64,000 bases of DNA from Streptosporangium brasiliense (GCF_030811595.1 NZ_JAUSRB010000002.1:4712001-4776000), one strand, 5' to 3'. Positions 53,630 through 62,870 are shown, counted from the first letter of the stretch. Made by a program: numbers and translations. Notes: generated from the sequence alone by a model not told the origin.

Positions 53630-54816
53630 AGGAGGTCCTCCAGCATCCGGGCGACTCGCTGGGGGGAGAACTTGTCCCGGGCCCTGTCCCGGAGCCGGCC
53701 GCCGAGGGCGTCGCGCTCGGCCCGGGGCAGGCCGGCGAGCTCGACCACGCCCGCGACCAGGGCGGCGAGGTCTCCGACGGCGCAGACGAAGGGGTAGTCC
53801 CGGCCCACCACGTCCACCGAGCCGCCCGCGCTGGTCGTCACGACGGGCAGCGCCGAGCTCATCGCCTCCAGCAGCACGCGGGGGAAGCCCTCCTCGTAGC
53901 TCGGCATGAGGAAGCAGTCCGCGGCGCCGTACAGGTCGGGCAGGTCGAGGTTGGGGACGGCACCGAGGACGTGCATGTTCGGACGTCCGGCGGCCAGCCG
54001 GTCGAGGTGACGGCGGTCGGGGCCGTCCCCCACCACGACCAGCCGCACCCGGTACGGCAGCGCGGCGTCGACGGCGTCGAGGAGCCGGGCCAGCAGCCGC
54101 GTCCCGCGCCGGAAGGAGAGCCGGTGGACGAAGAGGATGACGAAGTCGCCGTCGTCCCACCCGTGCCGGTGGCGGACCTCGGAGCGCCGCGCGGGGGCCA
54201 GGGGGGTGAAGCGATCGCTGTCGATGTCGTTGTACAGCAGGCGCATCCTGCCGGCGGGCACCCGCCACCGCCCGCGCATGACCGGGACCATCGTCTCCGG
54301 GCCCGTGACGAAGGCGTGGACGCACCGCGCGAGGACGTAGTTGAGCCCGTCGTCCAGCCGCCGCCGGACGGTCTTCCTGCGCCCCGGCTCGATCAGGTCG
54401 GCCGTGCCGCTCCGCCACAGGAATATGCGGGGCCGGAAGATCGGGTAGGTCAGCACGAGCACGATGAGCAGCAGGCGCGAGTAGCGCAGGAAGTAGGTCC
54501 GGTAGCCGGCCCGGTGGCACGTGCGTATCGCGCGGACGCAGTTGAGCAGCCGGGCGGGCCGGGTGCGGCCCAGCACGGAGACGACCATGCGCACGCCCGG
54601 CAGTTTCTCGGGAGGCGTGCCCCGCTCGACCAGCGCGACCAGGTCGGCCCGTTCCCCGAGCGCCTTGAGAAAGGCGGGAAGGTGCGCGAAGTGTTCCGTC
54701 GCGTCGACCGAGAGATGGGGAATGGCGTAGACGATTTTCGGCCGGGCGCGGGAGTGCACGGCATCTGTCGTGATCACGGACGTCATCATCGCAATCAGGA
54801 ATGCTCGTAGCGGCAC
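53626..54816 (-). CDS. Glycosyltransferase, GT4-like, first gene of the minus-strand run
   Basis: 396 residues, GT-B. The centre has a short hydrophobic stretch (YSRLLLIVLVLTYPIF), probably a membrane-association helix. The C-terminal half has VILFVHRLSFRRGTRLL, LVVVGDGPDRRHLDRL, and PSYEEGFPRVLLEAMSSALPVVTTS (EX7E). It begins a five-gene run ending with the flippase. Confidence 0.92.
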   Translation of the reverse strand: MPLRAFLIAMMTSVITTDAVHSRARPKIVYAIPHLSVDATEHFAHLPAFLKALGERADLVALVERGTPPEKLPGVRMVVSVLGRTRPARLLNCVRAIRTCHRAGYRTYFLRYSRLLLIVLVLTYPIFRPRIFLWRSGTADLIEPGRRKTVRRRLDDGLNYVLARCVHAFVTGPETMVPVMRGRWRVPAGRMRLLYNDIDSDRFTPLAPARRSEVRHRHGWDDGDFVILFVHRLSFRRGTRLLARLLDAVDAALPYRVRLVVVGDGPDRRHLDRLAAGRPNMHVLGAVPNLDLPDLYGAADCFLMPSYEEGFPRVLLEAMSSALPVVTTSAGGSVDVVGRDYPFVCAVGDLAALVAGVVELAGLPRAERDALGGRLRDRARDKFSPQRVARMLEDLL

Positions 54817-55094
54817 GGCACTCCGTCTGTCAGGGATATTGCGCGATCATTACGCTGTCATTGATCCGGCCGGTGCCGGCCTGGTCCGGCGCCGGTGACA
54901 AGTGGCGCGGAGGCATATATCCGGTCCGGCCCAATGCGATTGTTCCGGATTCATATATGCGATTCCCCTGTTGGGTGTGCCCTGAGTGTCTCTTCCGTGG
55001 CGACACGCGAAGGAAACAGAGAGTACACGGCCATTGCTCTCTGTACAGTCGCTGAGGTGCTGATCGAACAGCAGGTGCCGAGGAGGGAGGGCTC
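54817..55094. promoter_or_regulatory. Divergent promoter region of the polysaccharide locus
   Basis: A/T-rich against the background. gcatatatccgg (54913-54924) is mirrored by ccggattcatatatgc (54945-54960), an imperfect inverted repeat with a 2-base insertion, and atgcgatt occurs twice nearby. It should hold promoters for the minus-strand glycosyltransferases and the polymerase operon. Confidence 0.5.
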
Positions 55095-55202
55095 GTGATA
55101 GCGCCCGATGGGAGCAGTTCACGGCCGGTCCAGATCATCCCGGCGCGGCTGGCGGCCGCCGAGGCGGTCGCGGTGGTCCGAGGGCCGGTGGTGCGGCGGT
55201 GA
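55095..55202 (+). CDS. 35-residue leader ORF coupled to the polymerase gene
   Basis: A GTG start four bases after the strong ribosome-binding site aggagggagg, ending in TGA that overlaps the GTG of the polymerase gene (GTGA). The predicted product begins IAPDGSSSRPVQIIPARLAA and ends in RR. The polymerase itself lacks a ribosome-binding site of its own, so this ORF may set its translation. It could also be the remnant of a larger gene. Confidence 0.5.
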   Translation: MIAPDGSSSRPVQIIPARLAAAEAVAVVRGPVVRR

Positions 55203-56533
55203 CCGCGCACCGCTGGACGGTCCCGGGGGGATTGCGCAACCTCTGCTTGGCCGTGGCGATATCCGGGTCGGCCGCCCTGCTCAGCGCCATGGTCGCGCGG
55301 GAGCAGACCGAGGTCCTCGGCTGGGCCGCACTGCTCGTCGGCGTCCCGCTGTTCGTCTTCGCCGCGCCGGCCCGGCTCATCGTGTGGGTCATGGCCTTCT
55401 GCGTCCTGAGCGTGACCGCGGTGTGGCCCACGCTGACCTCCGTGGGAGGTGTGGACGTCAACGCCGGGGACGCCCTCCTGCTCCTCACCGCCGTGGCGGC
55501 CCTCGTCCGGGCGAAGGCCGGCACGCGCCACGTGCTCATCGCCGTCATCGCCCTCTTCGTCGTCTTCGGAGTGGCGCGGAGTGAGTTCTCCGGGGCGGTG
55601 GCCTTCCTCCGCGTGGTCGAGCCGCTGATCGCGGGGGTCGCGGTGGGCCTGTACCTGCGGCCCGGCACGGACCTCTGGCGCGACGCGCGCTGGATCTGCG
55701 TGCTGATGATCGCGACGGTCCCCCTGGTCAGCGACTTCGACGGCCGGTGGGCGGGGTTCCCCGGCGGCCCCAACGAGATCGGGCTCGTCTCCGCCGTCGT
55801 GACGGTGCTCGGCGCCGCGGAGCGGAACCGGGCCGTCAAGCTGCTCCTGATCGGGGCCGGGCTGACAGGGCTCGTCGGCAGCAGGGGGATCGCCGCGACG
55901 GTCGCCCTGATCGCCGGACTCGTCATGCTCACCCGGGTGTCGCGGTCCGGCTGGCTCGCGAGAATGCGCCTGAGGCGGGTGCACCCGCTCGTGATCGTCC
56001 TGTTCGGCATCCTCGCCGTCACGTTCGTCCCGGTCATCCGTCCGGACCTGTCGACCACCGTGGACATCCACGCGGCCCAGGCGGGGGTCTTCGGGCAGCT
56101 GTTCGCCAGGACCGACCCGCTGGTGGGCTCGGGGTGGGCCACCGTCGACCGGAGCGCCTTCGCCCTCACCCCCTACGAGGGCCTCCATGACGTCTATCTG
56201 GACATCGCGGCCTACCTGGGCATCGTGGGGATCGCGCTGTTCGCCCTGCTGCTCTGGCTCGCCATGCGCGCGGCCGATCCGCTCACCCGCGCCGTCCTCG
56301 CCGGCGTCGCGGTGTGGTTCAACACCACCGGCGCCTTCCCCGGGCCCGGCTGGGGCATCCTCGGACTGGTGATCGCGGCCGCGCTCTGTCACGCGCGGCT
56401 GCACGCGGCGGGGCCCGCCGGCCCGGCCGGCGTCCCGGTGCCGGAGCTCCCGCACGACCGGGCGCGGCCCTCCCATGATCTGCCTGAAGGGTTGGCAAGG
56501 ACATCGGAAAACGCGGGTGTCCGGCCGGGGTGA
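55199..56533 (+). CDS. Wzy-like polysaccharide polymerase / O-antigen ligase family
   Basis: 444 residues with about 10-11 membrane spans and one larger extracellular loop around residues 290-330 (DPLVGSGWATVDRSAFALTPYEGLHDVYLDIAAYLGIVG), the region that bears the Wzy_C/WaaL motif. GGPNEIGLVSAVV is also typical. It should join repeat units into polymer at the outer face of the membrane. A disordered tail of ~35 residues follows the last span. Translation is coupled to the small leader ORF. Confidence 0.85.
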   Translation: MTAHRWTVPGGLRNLCLAVAISGSAALLSAMVAREQTEVLGWAALLVGVPLFVFAAPARLIVWVMAFCVLSVTAVWPTLTSVGGVDVNAGDALLLLTAVAALVRAKAGTRHVLIAVIALFVVFGVARSEFSGAVAFLRVVEPLIAGVAVGLYLRPGTDLWRDARWICVLMIATVPLVSDFDGRWAGFPGGPNEIGLVSAVVTVLGAAERNRAVKLLLIGAGLTGLVGSRGIAATVALIAGLVMLTRVSRSGWLARMRLRRVHPLVIVLFGILAVTFVPVIRPDLSTTVDIHAAQAGVFGQLFARTDPLVGSGWATVDRSAFALTPYEGLHDVYLDIAAYLGIVGIALFALLLWLAMRAADPLTRAVLAGVAVWFNTTGAFPGPGWGILGLVIAAALCHARLHAAGPAGPAGVPVPELPHDRARPSHDLPEGLARTSENAGVRPG

Positions 56534-56561
56534 AGATCGTTGTGTCGGCAGACTCGCGCGT

Positions 56562-58937
56562 ATGGCCAGGATTCCGCAGTTTCAAGGTTCTTCGCCGGGT
56601 TCCCTCCGGGAGGGTTCCCCTGAGGGTGGCGGGCCGGCGCGGGCCGGTGCTCTGCCGGGTGGGGGAGGGCGTCCGGGGTGGCGCCGGGGGCCGGGCCGGC
56701 TGCTGAGGTGGCGGTGGCTGCCGGCGGTGCCGGTGGCGGTCTTCGCCGTGGCGGTGCTGGGTTTCTACGGTGTCTCGCCGGTGGACATGGCCTTGTTCGG
56801 GGTCTATGTGGCGGCGGGGCTGGCGTTTCCGGGTGTGTTGCTGGTGCGGGTGCTGTACCGCCGCAGGCGGACCCTGGTCGAGGAGCTGGCGCTGGGACTG
56901 GCGCTGGGGTACGCGCTGGAGGTGCTGACCTACATCGCCGCGCGGGCGGTGGGGCTGCCGCTGCTGGTGCTGGTCTGGCCGGTGGTCACGTATGCGGTCT
57001 TCGCCGCCGTTCCTCGGCTGCGCGGATACTGGCGGGGCGGGGTCCGGCCCAGTACGCCCCGGTGGTGGTCGTGGTCCCTGGCCCTGATCATCGGCTACCT
57101 GATCGCCTGGAGCGCCGTCAACTTCTTCAGGAAGAACCTGCTCACCTGGCCGGCCCTCGGCACCTCCTACGTCGACATGCCCTTCCACCTGGCGCTGATC
57201 GGCGAGCTGAAGCACCACATGCCGCCCACGGTGCCGATGGTGGCGGGTGAGCCGCTGCTCTACCACTGGTTCGTCTACGCCCACCTGGCCGCGGCGAGCT
57301 GGGTCACCGGCGTGGAACCGCTCGTGCTGCTGTTCCGACTGGGCGTGCTCCCCATGCTGGCGGCCCTGGCCGTCATCCTCGCGATGATCGCCCGGCGGGT
57401 GACGGGCTCCTGGGCGGTGGCCCTGCTGGCCCTGCTGGGGACCGTCTTCATCGCCGCCCCCAACCTCTACCAGGGCATCAACGTCGGGATCTTCACCTGG
57501 CGGGCCGCCATCTCGTGGCTGAGCCCCACCCAGACCTTCGGGACTCTCCTGTTCGCGCCGGTCATCCTGCTCCTGGTCGACCTACTCGAGCGCCGGCGGT
57601 CGAGCGCCGGCTGCTGGCTCCTGCTGGGGATCTTCCTCGTCGCGGTGACGGGCGCCAAGGCCACCTACCTGCCCCTGCTGATCGCCGGACTCGGGACGGT
57701 CGCCGCGGTCGAGCTGGTCAGGCGCCGCCGGCCGTCCTGGCCCACGCTCGCCGCGCTGGGACTCACCGCGGCCTGCTTCGTCTTCGCCCAGACCGTGCTG
57801 TTCAGGCAGGCGAATCTGGGGATGGTCATCAATGACCTCTCCCTTTTCCGGAAGATCTGGGGAGGACTGACCGGACTGGGAGAGCGCGCCGAGCCGTCGC
57901 TCGTCTCGGTGCTGGGTATCGCGCTGCTCTACGTGCTGAGCTGGGCCATAGAGTGGTGCGGGATCATCGGGCTGCTCAGCCGGCCCCGGCTGCTCATGCG
58001 GCCGCCGGTGGTCCTGATGCTCGGCATGGGCACGGTGGGCGTCGGCGCGGTCCTCTTCCTCGGGCACCCGCACATGGGCCAGATCTACTTCTTCGACGCG
58101 TCCTACCCCTACCTGGTGATCGTCGCGGCCTACGGGCTCTCCGTCGCCGTACGGCGGGCCCGGCTGTCACCGCGCGCGCTCGCGTACGCGGGCGCCGCCG
58201 GCGTGGCGGCCGCCTGTCTGATCCGCGAGCTCTGCGGCGTCGAGGTCCCGCTGGGAGCGGGCCAGTCCGACGCCGTCCTCTACCGGCCCTACCTCGTCCT
58301 GGCGGTCACCGCGCTCCTGGCGGCGGGCGTCCTCGCGGTCGTCCACCGGCGGCGCGTCGTCGTCGGCGCCCTCACGATCACCATGATCGCGGCCGTCGGC
58401 TTCCCCGCCGCCTGGTGCACACGTGTCCTGTCGGCGGCCTTCCACACTCCGGCGGGCGACAGCACCGGGGTGGAATCCGCGGTGGCCGCTCCGGTGGTCT
58501 CCGACGGCGCGCTGGCTGCCGGGCGGTGGTTGCGCGCCCACTCGGGCACGGACGACGTGGTCGCCACGAACGCTCGCTGCCTGGGAGGACCGGGGGATCC
58601 GTGTGACAGCCGCCGATTCTGGGCGGCGGCTCTGACGGAGCGGCGCGTGCTGGTCGAGGGATGGGCGTACACCGCCACCAACATGAGCCGCTGGCATCCC
58701 GGCGAACGGGCGGAGACCCTCCCGTTCTGGGACGAGGAGCGGATCCGGGCGAACGACGAGATTTTCGACGCACCCTCGGCGGCTTCGGTCCGGCGGCTGC
58801 GACTGGGGTACGGTGTGCGCTGGCTGTTCGTCGACGAGCGGTACGGCAGCTCGAGTCCCAGGATCGGGGACTTCGCGAACCTCCGCTTCCGCTCCGGCGG
58901 CTATGCCGTTTACGAGCTACCGGAGGACGTGATGTGA
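56562..58937 (+). CDS. Large polytopic membrane protein, GT-C-like
   Basis: 791 residues. A Gly/Pro/Arg-rich N-terminus precedes about 15 membrane spans, then a soluble C-terminal region of ~170 residues (SDGALAAGRWLRAHSGTDDVV, LRLGYGVRWLFVDERYG, YAVYELPEDVM). The pattern of TMs followed by an extracytoplasmic domain recalls GT-C mannosyl/arabinosyl transferases; an acidic DMPFHLALIGELKHH in the first large loop would fit a catalytic site. The identity is inferred. The stop overlaps the GTG of the decayed gtrA copy. Confidence 0.75.
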   Translation: MARIPQFQGSSPGSLREGSPEGGGPARAGALPGGGGRPGWRRGPGRLLRWRWLPAVPVAVFAVAVLGFYGVSPVDMALFGVYVAAGLAFPGVLLVRVLYRRRRTLVEELALGLALGYALEVLTYIAARAVGLPLLVLVWPVVTYAVFAAVPRLRGYWRGGVRPSTPRWWSWSLALIIGYLIAWSAVNFFRKNLLTWPALGTSYVDMPFHLALIGELKHHMPPTVPMVAGEPLLYHWFVYAHLAAASWVTGVEPLVLLFRLGVLPMLAALAVILAMIARRVTGSWAVALLALLGTVFIAAPNLYQGINVGIFTWRAAISWLSPTQTFGTLLFAPVILLLVDLLERRRSSAGCWLLLGIFLVAVTGAKATYLPLLIAGLGTVAAVELVRRRRPSWPTLAALGLTAACFVFAQTVLFRQANLGMVINDLSLFRKIWGGLTGLGERAEPSLVSVLGIALLYVLSWAIEWCGIIGLLSRPRLLMRPPVVLMLGMGTVGVGAVLFLGHPHMGQIYFFDASYPYLVIVAAYGLSVAVRRARLSPRALAYAGAAGVAAACLIRELCGVEVPLGAGQSDAVLYRPYLVLAVTALLAAGVLAVVHRRRVVVGALTITMIAAVGFPAAWCTRVLSAAFHTPAGDSTGVESAVAAPVVSDGALAAGRWLRAHSGTDDVVATNARCLGGPGDPCDSRRFWAAALTERRVLVEGWAYTATNMSRWHPGERAETLPFWDEERIRANDEIFDAPSAASVRRLRLGYGVRWLFVDERYGSSSPRIGDFANLRFRSGGYAVYELPEDVM

Positions 58938-59105
58938 CCGCCTCCGCTTTCGGATGGAGAACCCTGCTCTCGGCTTTCGGGAGTCATCGCATCACATAAT
59001 GGAATTCGCTGGAATTCCGATTATGGCGGCGCGGGGCGTGGTGATGGTCCTGAGCCCGCCGCTCAGTCATGCGGTCCACCGGGCACGGGCCTTCCGTCAT
59101 GGTGG
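58934..59105 (+). pseudogene. Decayed gtrA-like gene
   Basis: It starts with GTG overlapping the upstream stop (GTGA). The first codons (GWRTLLSAFGSHR) match WGALVSAFWGRRV of the intact gtrA-like gene at 62871, then a TAA occurs. About 270 bases of the middle are missing, and the match resumes at MEFAGIPIMAARGVVMVLSPPLS against VEFIGIPIMVAQGLLIAVSPPLS. A deletion with a frameshift has destroyed it. Confidence 0.85.
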
Positions 59106-59249
59106 AAAGCTATGGCCCCGGCAACTTGTGGTCCGTTCTTCGGCAAAAGGGGGAGACGGCACGGGGCCACTGATCCGGGTTCCGCATAAATTCAATCGGG
59201 CAGATGGCCGCTGCGGCCATGAGTTCTTCGCGGAAAGGCTCAAAGAGCG

Positions 59250-59552
59250 GTGAAGGCACTCGTTCTGGCGGGCGGCAGGGGGACGAGGTCGTGCCCGCCG
59301 ACCCGTACATCGGCCGAACAGCCGGTCCCCGTCGCCGACAAGCCGGAGCGTCGGAGGCCACTGGGACACCGGGCGCCTGCAGGACATGTTGGAGTGCACC
59401 GCGTCGTCCTGGAAGACGACACCGCCAGAGGGGTCTCCGGGCTCACATACTCTCTCATCGGCCGGAACGTCGAGGCCACGCGCGCGGTGGGGGTGCCCAA
59501 CATGAACCAGCTCATGGTCGGAGACCACAGCCAGATCCAGGTGAGGGCATGA
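59250..59552 (+). pseudogene. Decayed glucose-1-phosphate thymidylyltransferase (rfbA) remnant
   Basis: The first ~110 bases match the intact rfbA at 63469 (KALVLAGGRGTR; PVPVADKP), the middle is lost, and shorter matches resume in shifted frames with DTGRLQDMLE and then SLIGRNVEATRAV with GDHSQIQV, which is the C-terminal end of long RmlA proteins. Roughly 700 bases are missing. The intergenic DNA upstream also aligns with that before the intact copy. The stop overlaps the rfbB start. Confidence 0.88.
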
Positions 59553-60526
59553 GGATCCTGATCCCCGGCGGCGCCGGGTTCATCGGCTCGCACTACGTGC
59601 GGTCACTGCTGTCCGGCGGTCACCCCGGCTACGAGGACGCCCGCGTGACCGTGCTGGACAAGCTCACCTACGCCGGCAACCCGGAGAACCTGCGCCCGGT
59701 CGCCGGGCACCCCCGCTACGCCTTCGTCCGGGGGGACATCACCGACGCCCGGCTGCTCGCCGAGGTGGTGCCGGGCCACGACGTCATCGTGAACTTCGCG
59801 GCGGAGACCCACGTCGACCGGTCGATAACCGGTGCGGGGGACTTCGTCGTCACCAACGTGTACGGCACGCAGCGGCTCCTGCAGGCGGCGCTCGAAGCCG
59901 GCGTGCGCACCGTCGTCCAGGTCTCCACGGACGAGGTGTACGGGTCCATCGCCGAGGGCGCCTGGACCGAGGAGGAGCCGCTGCTGCCCAACTCCCCCTA
60001 CTCGGCGGCCAAGGCGGGGGCCGACCTGCTGTGCAGGGCCTACCACCGGACCTACGGGCTCGACGTGCGGGTGACCCGCTGCTCCAACAACTACGGTCCG
60101 TACCAGTACCCCGAGAAGGTCGTCCCGCTGTTCGTCACCAACCTGATCGACGGGCTCCCGGTGCCCCTCTACGGCGACGGTGAGAACGTCCGCGAGTGGC
60201 TGCACGTCGACGACCACTGCCGGGGCATCCAGCTCGTGCTGGACAAGGGGACCGCCGGCGAGGTCTACAACATCGGCGGCGGCGTCGAGCTGACCAACCG
60301 GGAGCTGACCGGACGGCTGCTGGCCGCCTCCGGCGTGGGCTGGGAGATGGTCGAGCACACCGAGGACAGGCTCGGCCACGACCGGCGCTACGCCGTCGAC
60401 AGCGGCAAGATCCGCTCGATCGGCTACCGGCCGCAGGTGGACTTCGACGAGGGACTCGCCCAGGTCGTGCGCTGGTACCAGGACAACCAGACCTGGTGGC
60501 GGCCGCTGAAGGAGAGGACGCGATGA
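59549..60526 (+). CDS. rfbB: dTDP-glucose 4,6-dehydratase
   Basis: 325 residues, extended SDR. Cofactor motif PGGAGFIGSHYV, NFAAETHVDRSI, active-site STDEVYGSI and YSAAKAGADLL, then TRCSNNYGPYQYPEKVVPLF. It converts dTDP-glucose to dTDP-4-keto-6-deoxyglucose, the precursor of all dTDP-deoxysugars. The ATG lies in the stop of the decayed rfbA (ATGA), showing that the pair was once an operon. The next gene overlaps by four bases. Confidence 0.97.
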   Translation: MRILIPGGAGFIGSHYVRSLLSGGHPGYEDARVTVLDKLTYAGNPENLRPVAGHPRYAFVRGDITDARLLAEVVPGHDVIVNFAAETHVDRSITGAGDFVVTNVYGTQRLLQAALEAGVRTVVQVSTDEVYGSIAEGAWTEEEPLLPNSPYSAAKAGADLLCRAYHRTYGLDVRVTRCSNNYGPYQYPEKVVPLFVTNLIDGLPVPLYGDGENVREWLHVDDHCRGIQLVLDKGTAGEVYNIGGGVELTNRELTGRLLAASGVGWEMVEHTEDRLGHDRRYAVDSGKIRSIGYRPQVDFDEGLAQVVRWYQDNQTWWRPLKERTR

Positions 60527-61404
60527 GAACGGCGGAGGCGACGGGCTGCCCGGTCGACCGGGCGGCGGCCGTACTGGTCTGCCCCTCCTGCCGCGTCCCG
60601 CTCGACGGGTCCTACACGTGCGCGCGCTGCGGCGCCGGAGGCCACCGGGTGGGCGACCAGTTGCGTTTCGCCGGCTTCGGAGACGCCGAGCTGCGGGACG
60701 ACCCGCTCAACCGGATCAAGGAGAGCGTCAAGCGCCGCTTCGGGCCGGTGTATCCACTGGCGATCCAGCTCGTCTCACCGGTCCTGCTGAGGCGCTTCAT
60801 CCGCCCCTTCCTGGCGAGCTTCGATCTCGACCGCGACCTGGTCGCCGATCTCGGGTCGGGCACCAACCGCTACGACCCGAGGGTGCTCTGCGTGGACGGG
60901 GGGACCTACGCCAACGTCGACATCGTGGGCGACCTGCGGACGCTGCCGATCGGCGACGGGGCCCTGGCCGGCATCGTCAGCGTCGCCGTGCTCGAACACG
61001 TGCCGGATCCGCAGGCCCACATCCGGGAAATGTGGCGCGTGCTCAGGCCGGGAGGACGGGTGCTGTGCTACGTGCCCTTCATGCAGCCGTTCCACGCGTC
61101 ACCGTACGACTACCAGCGCTACACCGAGGCGGGGATGAGAACCCTCTTCAGCCGTTTCGACGTGCTGAACGTGCGGATAGGCGCGGGTCCCACCTCGGCC
61201 ATGCTGTGGACGTTTCAGGAGTGGCTGGCCCTCCTGCTCTCGTTCGGCAGCAGGCGGCTCTATCGTGTTCTGGCCCCCCTGATGTGGTTGCTCTCGCCCA
61301 TCAAGTTCCTCGACGTCCTGCTGGCGCGGCACCCCAACGCCACGGTGGCGGCCAGTGGGTTCGTGATCGAGGCGCGGAAGCCGGCGGAGGCCCGGCCGGA
61401 TTGA
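60523..61404 (+). CDS. SAM-dependent methyltransferase with N-terminal zinc ribbon
   Basis: 293 residues. Two CxxC pairs near the start (CPSC and CARC) form a small zinc ribbon. The methyltransferase core follows: LVADLGSGTNRYDPRV (SAM-binding), NVDIVGDLRTLPIGDG, VSVAVLEHVPDPQAHIREM and LRPGGRVLCYVPF. C-terminal helices are hydrophobic (MLWTFQEWLALLLSFG). It may methylate a sugar of the repeat unit. The ATG overlaps the rfbB stop. Confidence 0.9.
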   Translation: MRTAEATGCPVDRAAAVLVCPSCRVPLDGSYTCARCGAGGHRVGDQLRFAGFGDAELRDDPLNRIKESVKRRFGPVYPLAIQLVSPVLLRRFIRPFLASFDLDRDLVADLGSGTNRYDPRVLCVDGGTYANVDIVGDLRTLPIGDGALAGIVSVAVLEHVPDPQAHIREMWRVLRPGGRVLCYVPFMQPFHASPYDYQRYTEAGMRTLFSRFDVLNVRIGAGPTSAMLWTFQEWLALLLSFGSRRLYRVLAPLMWLLSPIKFLDVLLARHPNATVAASGFVIEARKPAEARPD

Positions 61405-61492
61405 CCGGCGTGACCTAAGGCTTACGTAATGGATCACCAATGGACGGCAGCGCAACGCCTGCCGGCTGATCCTTCCGTTGTTCACTTCGGCT

Positions 61493-62647
61493 GTGAAAGT
61501 AACCGATCGGGAGACGATTCCCTTCAACCGAACGCATATCTCGCCGAACGAGCTGGATTATCTCGTCGAGGCCGTACGCCGGCGATCCACCTGCGGAGAC
61601 GGGCCGTTCACCCGGCAGGCCTCCGAGCTTCTCGAGAAGATCACCGGGGCGGGCCGGGCGCTGCTGACCACCTCCTGCACGCACGCGCTGGAGATGTCGG
61701 CGATCCTGCTCGACCTCCAGGCCGGCGACGAGGTGATCATGCCGTCGTTCACCTTCATGTCGATGGCCAACGCCTATACCCTCCGCGGGGTGGTGCCGGT
61801 CTTCGTCGACTGCAGGCCCGACACCCTCAACATGGACGAGCGGCTGATCGAAGCCGCGATCACCGATCGCACCCGGGCCGTCGTGGTCATGCACTACGCG
61901 GGTGTCGCCTGCGAGATGGAGGCGATCGGAGAACTGTGCGAACGGTATGACCTCGCGCTCGTCGAGGACAACGCCCACGGTCTGGGCGGGTCCTATCGAG
62001 GCCGGCCTCTCGGTTCGTTCGGCAGCATGGCCGCCCAGAGCTTCCACGCGACCAAGAACGTGCAGTGCGGGGAGGGGGGCGCGCTGCTTCTGAACGACGC
62101 GGATCTGGTCGCGCGAGCCGAGATCATCCGGGAGAAGGGCACCGATCGCAGCCGGTTCTTCCGCAGGCAGGTGGACAAGTACAGATGGGTCGACATCGGA
62201 TCGAGCTATCTTCCGTCCGATGTTCTCGCCGCACAGCTGACCGCCCAGCTGGAGTCGTTCGGCACGGTCCAGGCCCGGCGTCATGCGGTGTGGCGCAGGT
62301 ATCACGATGAACTGGCGGACTGGGGTGCGGCGAACGGGGTCGCCCAGCCGACGGTCCCGGACGGCTGCGCCCATCCGGCGCACCTGTACTATCTCCTGCT
62401 TCCGGACCTGGTGAATCGGCAGGAGTTGATCGCCCACCTCTCGAAGAGGGATGTGCAGGCGGCATTCCACTACCAGCCGCTGCACTCCGCGCCCGCGGGG
62501 GTGCGATACGGGCGGGCGGCCCCAGAAGGATGCCCGGTCACCGAGGAGGTCGCTGACCGCCTTGTACGGCTGCCGCTGTTCGCTGATCTGGCCGAGGCCG
62601 ACGTCGACCACGTGATCGACGCCGTCCGGACCTACGAGGTGAACTGA
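61493..62647 (+). CDS. wecE: dTDP-4-amino-4,6-dideoxygalactose transaminase (WecE/RffA-like)
   Basis: 384 residues, DegT/DnrJ/EryC1 PLP enzyme. From PFNRTHISPNELDYLVEAV and CGDGPFTRQASELLE through MHYAGVACEMEAI to REKGTDRSRFFRRQVDKYRW it follows E. coli WecE closely, and the PLP lysine is in SFHATKNVQCGEGGA. It transfers an amino group from Glu to the C4 keto of dTDP-4-keto-6-deoxyglucose, giving dTDP-Fuc4N. The GTG start lies in frame with a TTG five codons earlier. Confidence 0.93.
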   Translation: MKVTDRETIPFNRTHISPNELDYLVEAVRRRSTCGDGPFTRQASELLEKITGAGRALLTTSCTHALEMSAILLDLQAGDEVIMPSFTFMSMANAYTLRGVVPVFVDCRPDTLNMDERLIEAAITDRTRAVVVMHYAGVACEMEAIGELCERYDLALVEDNAHGLGGSYRGRPLGSFGSMAAQSFHATKNVQCGEGGALLLNDADLVARAEIIREKGTDRSRFFRRQVDKYRWVDIGSSYLPSDVLAAQLTAQLESFGTVQARRHAVWRRYHDELADWGAANGVAQPTVPDGCAHPAHLYYLLLPDLVNRQELIAHLSKRDVQAAFHYQPLHSAPAGVRYGRAAPEGCPVTEEVADRLVRLPLFADLAEADVDHVIDAVRTYEVN

Positions 62648-62870
62648 CGGTCCGTGAAGCCGATCGCGCCCGGCCGGACCGTGATGCTCGCCGGTTCTCT
62701 CAGGTCTCGACGAGCGACACGAACCGGGTCACGAGCGCCGGAAGAGTCCGTCCGGACGGTGACGCGCGATGACCGGAACCGTCCCTGACGCCAACCCCCG
62801 GTTGATTTCCGGTGGCCGACCGTAATTCATTCGATCCCGCCGCCCGATCACGATCCGGAGTGACTGCCAT
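62648..62870. other. Gap between wecE and gtrA-like genes
   Basis: Some 220 bases with ordinary composition. I find no small gene, hairpin or repeat. The promoter of the gtrA-like gene should lie here. Confidence 0.4.

Noticed and set aside
59204-59548. An N-terminal extension of rfbB through the decayed rfbA
   Set aside because: The extension is out of frame with the remnant and lacks family similarity; the ATG at 59549 gives the normal rfbB N-terminus.
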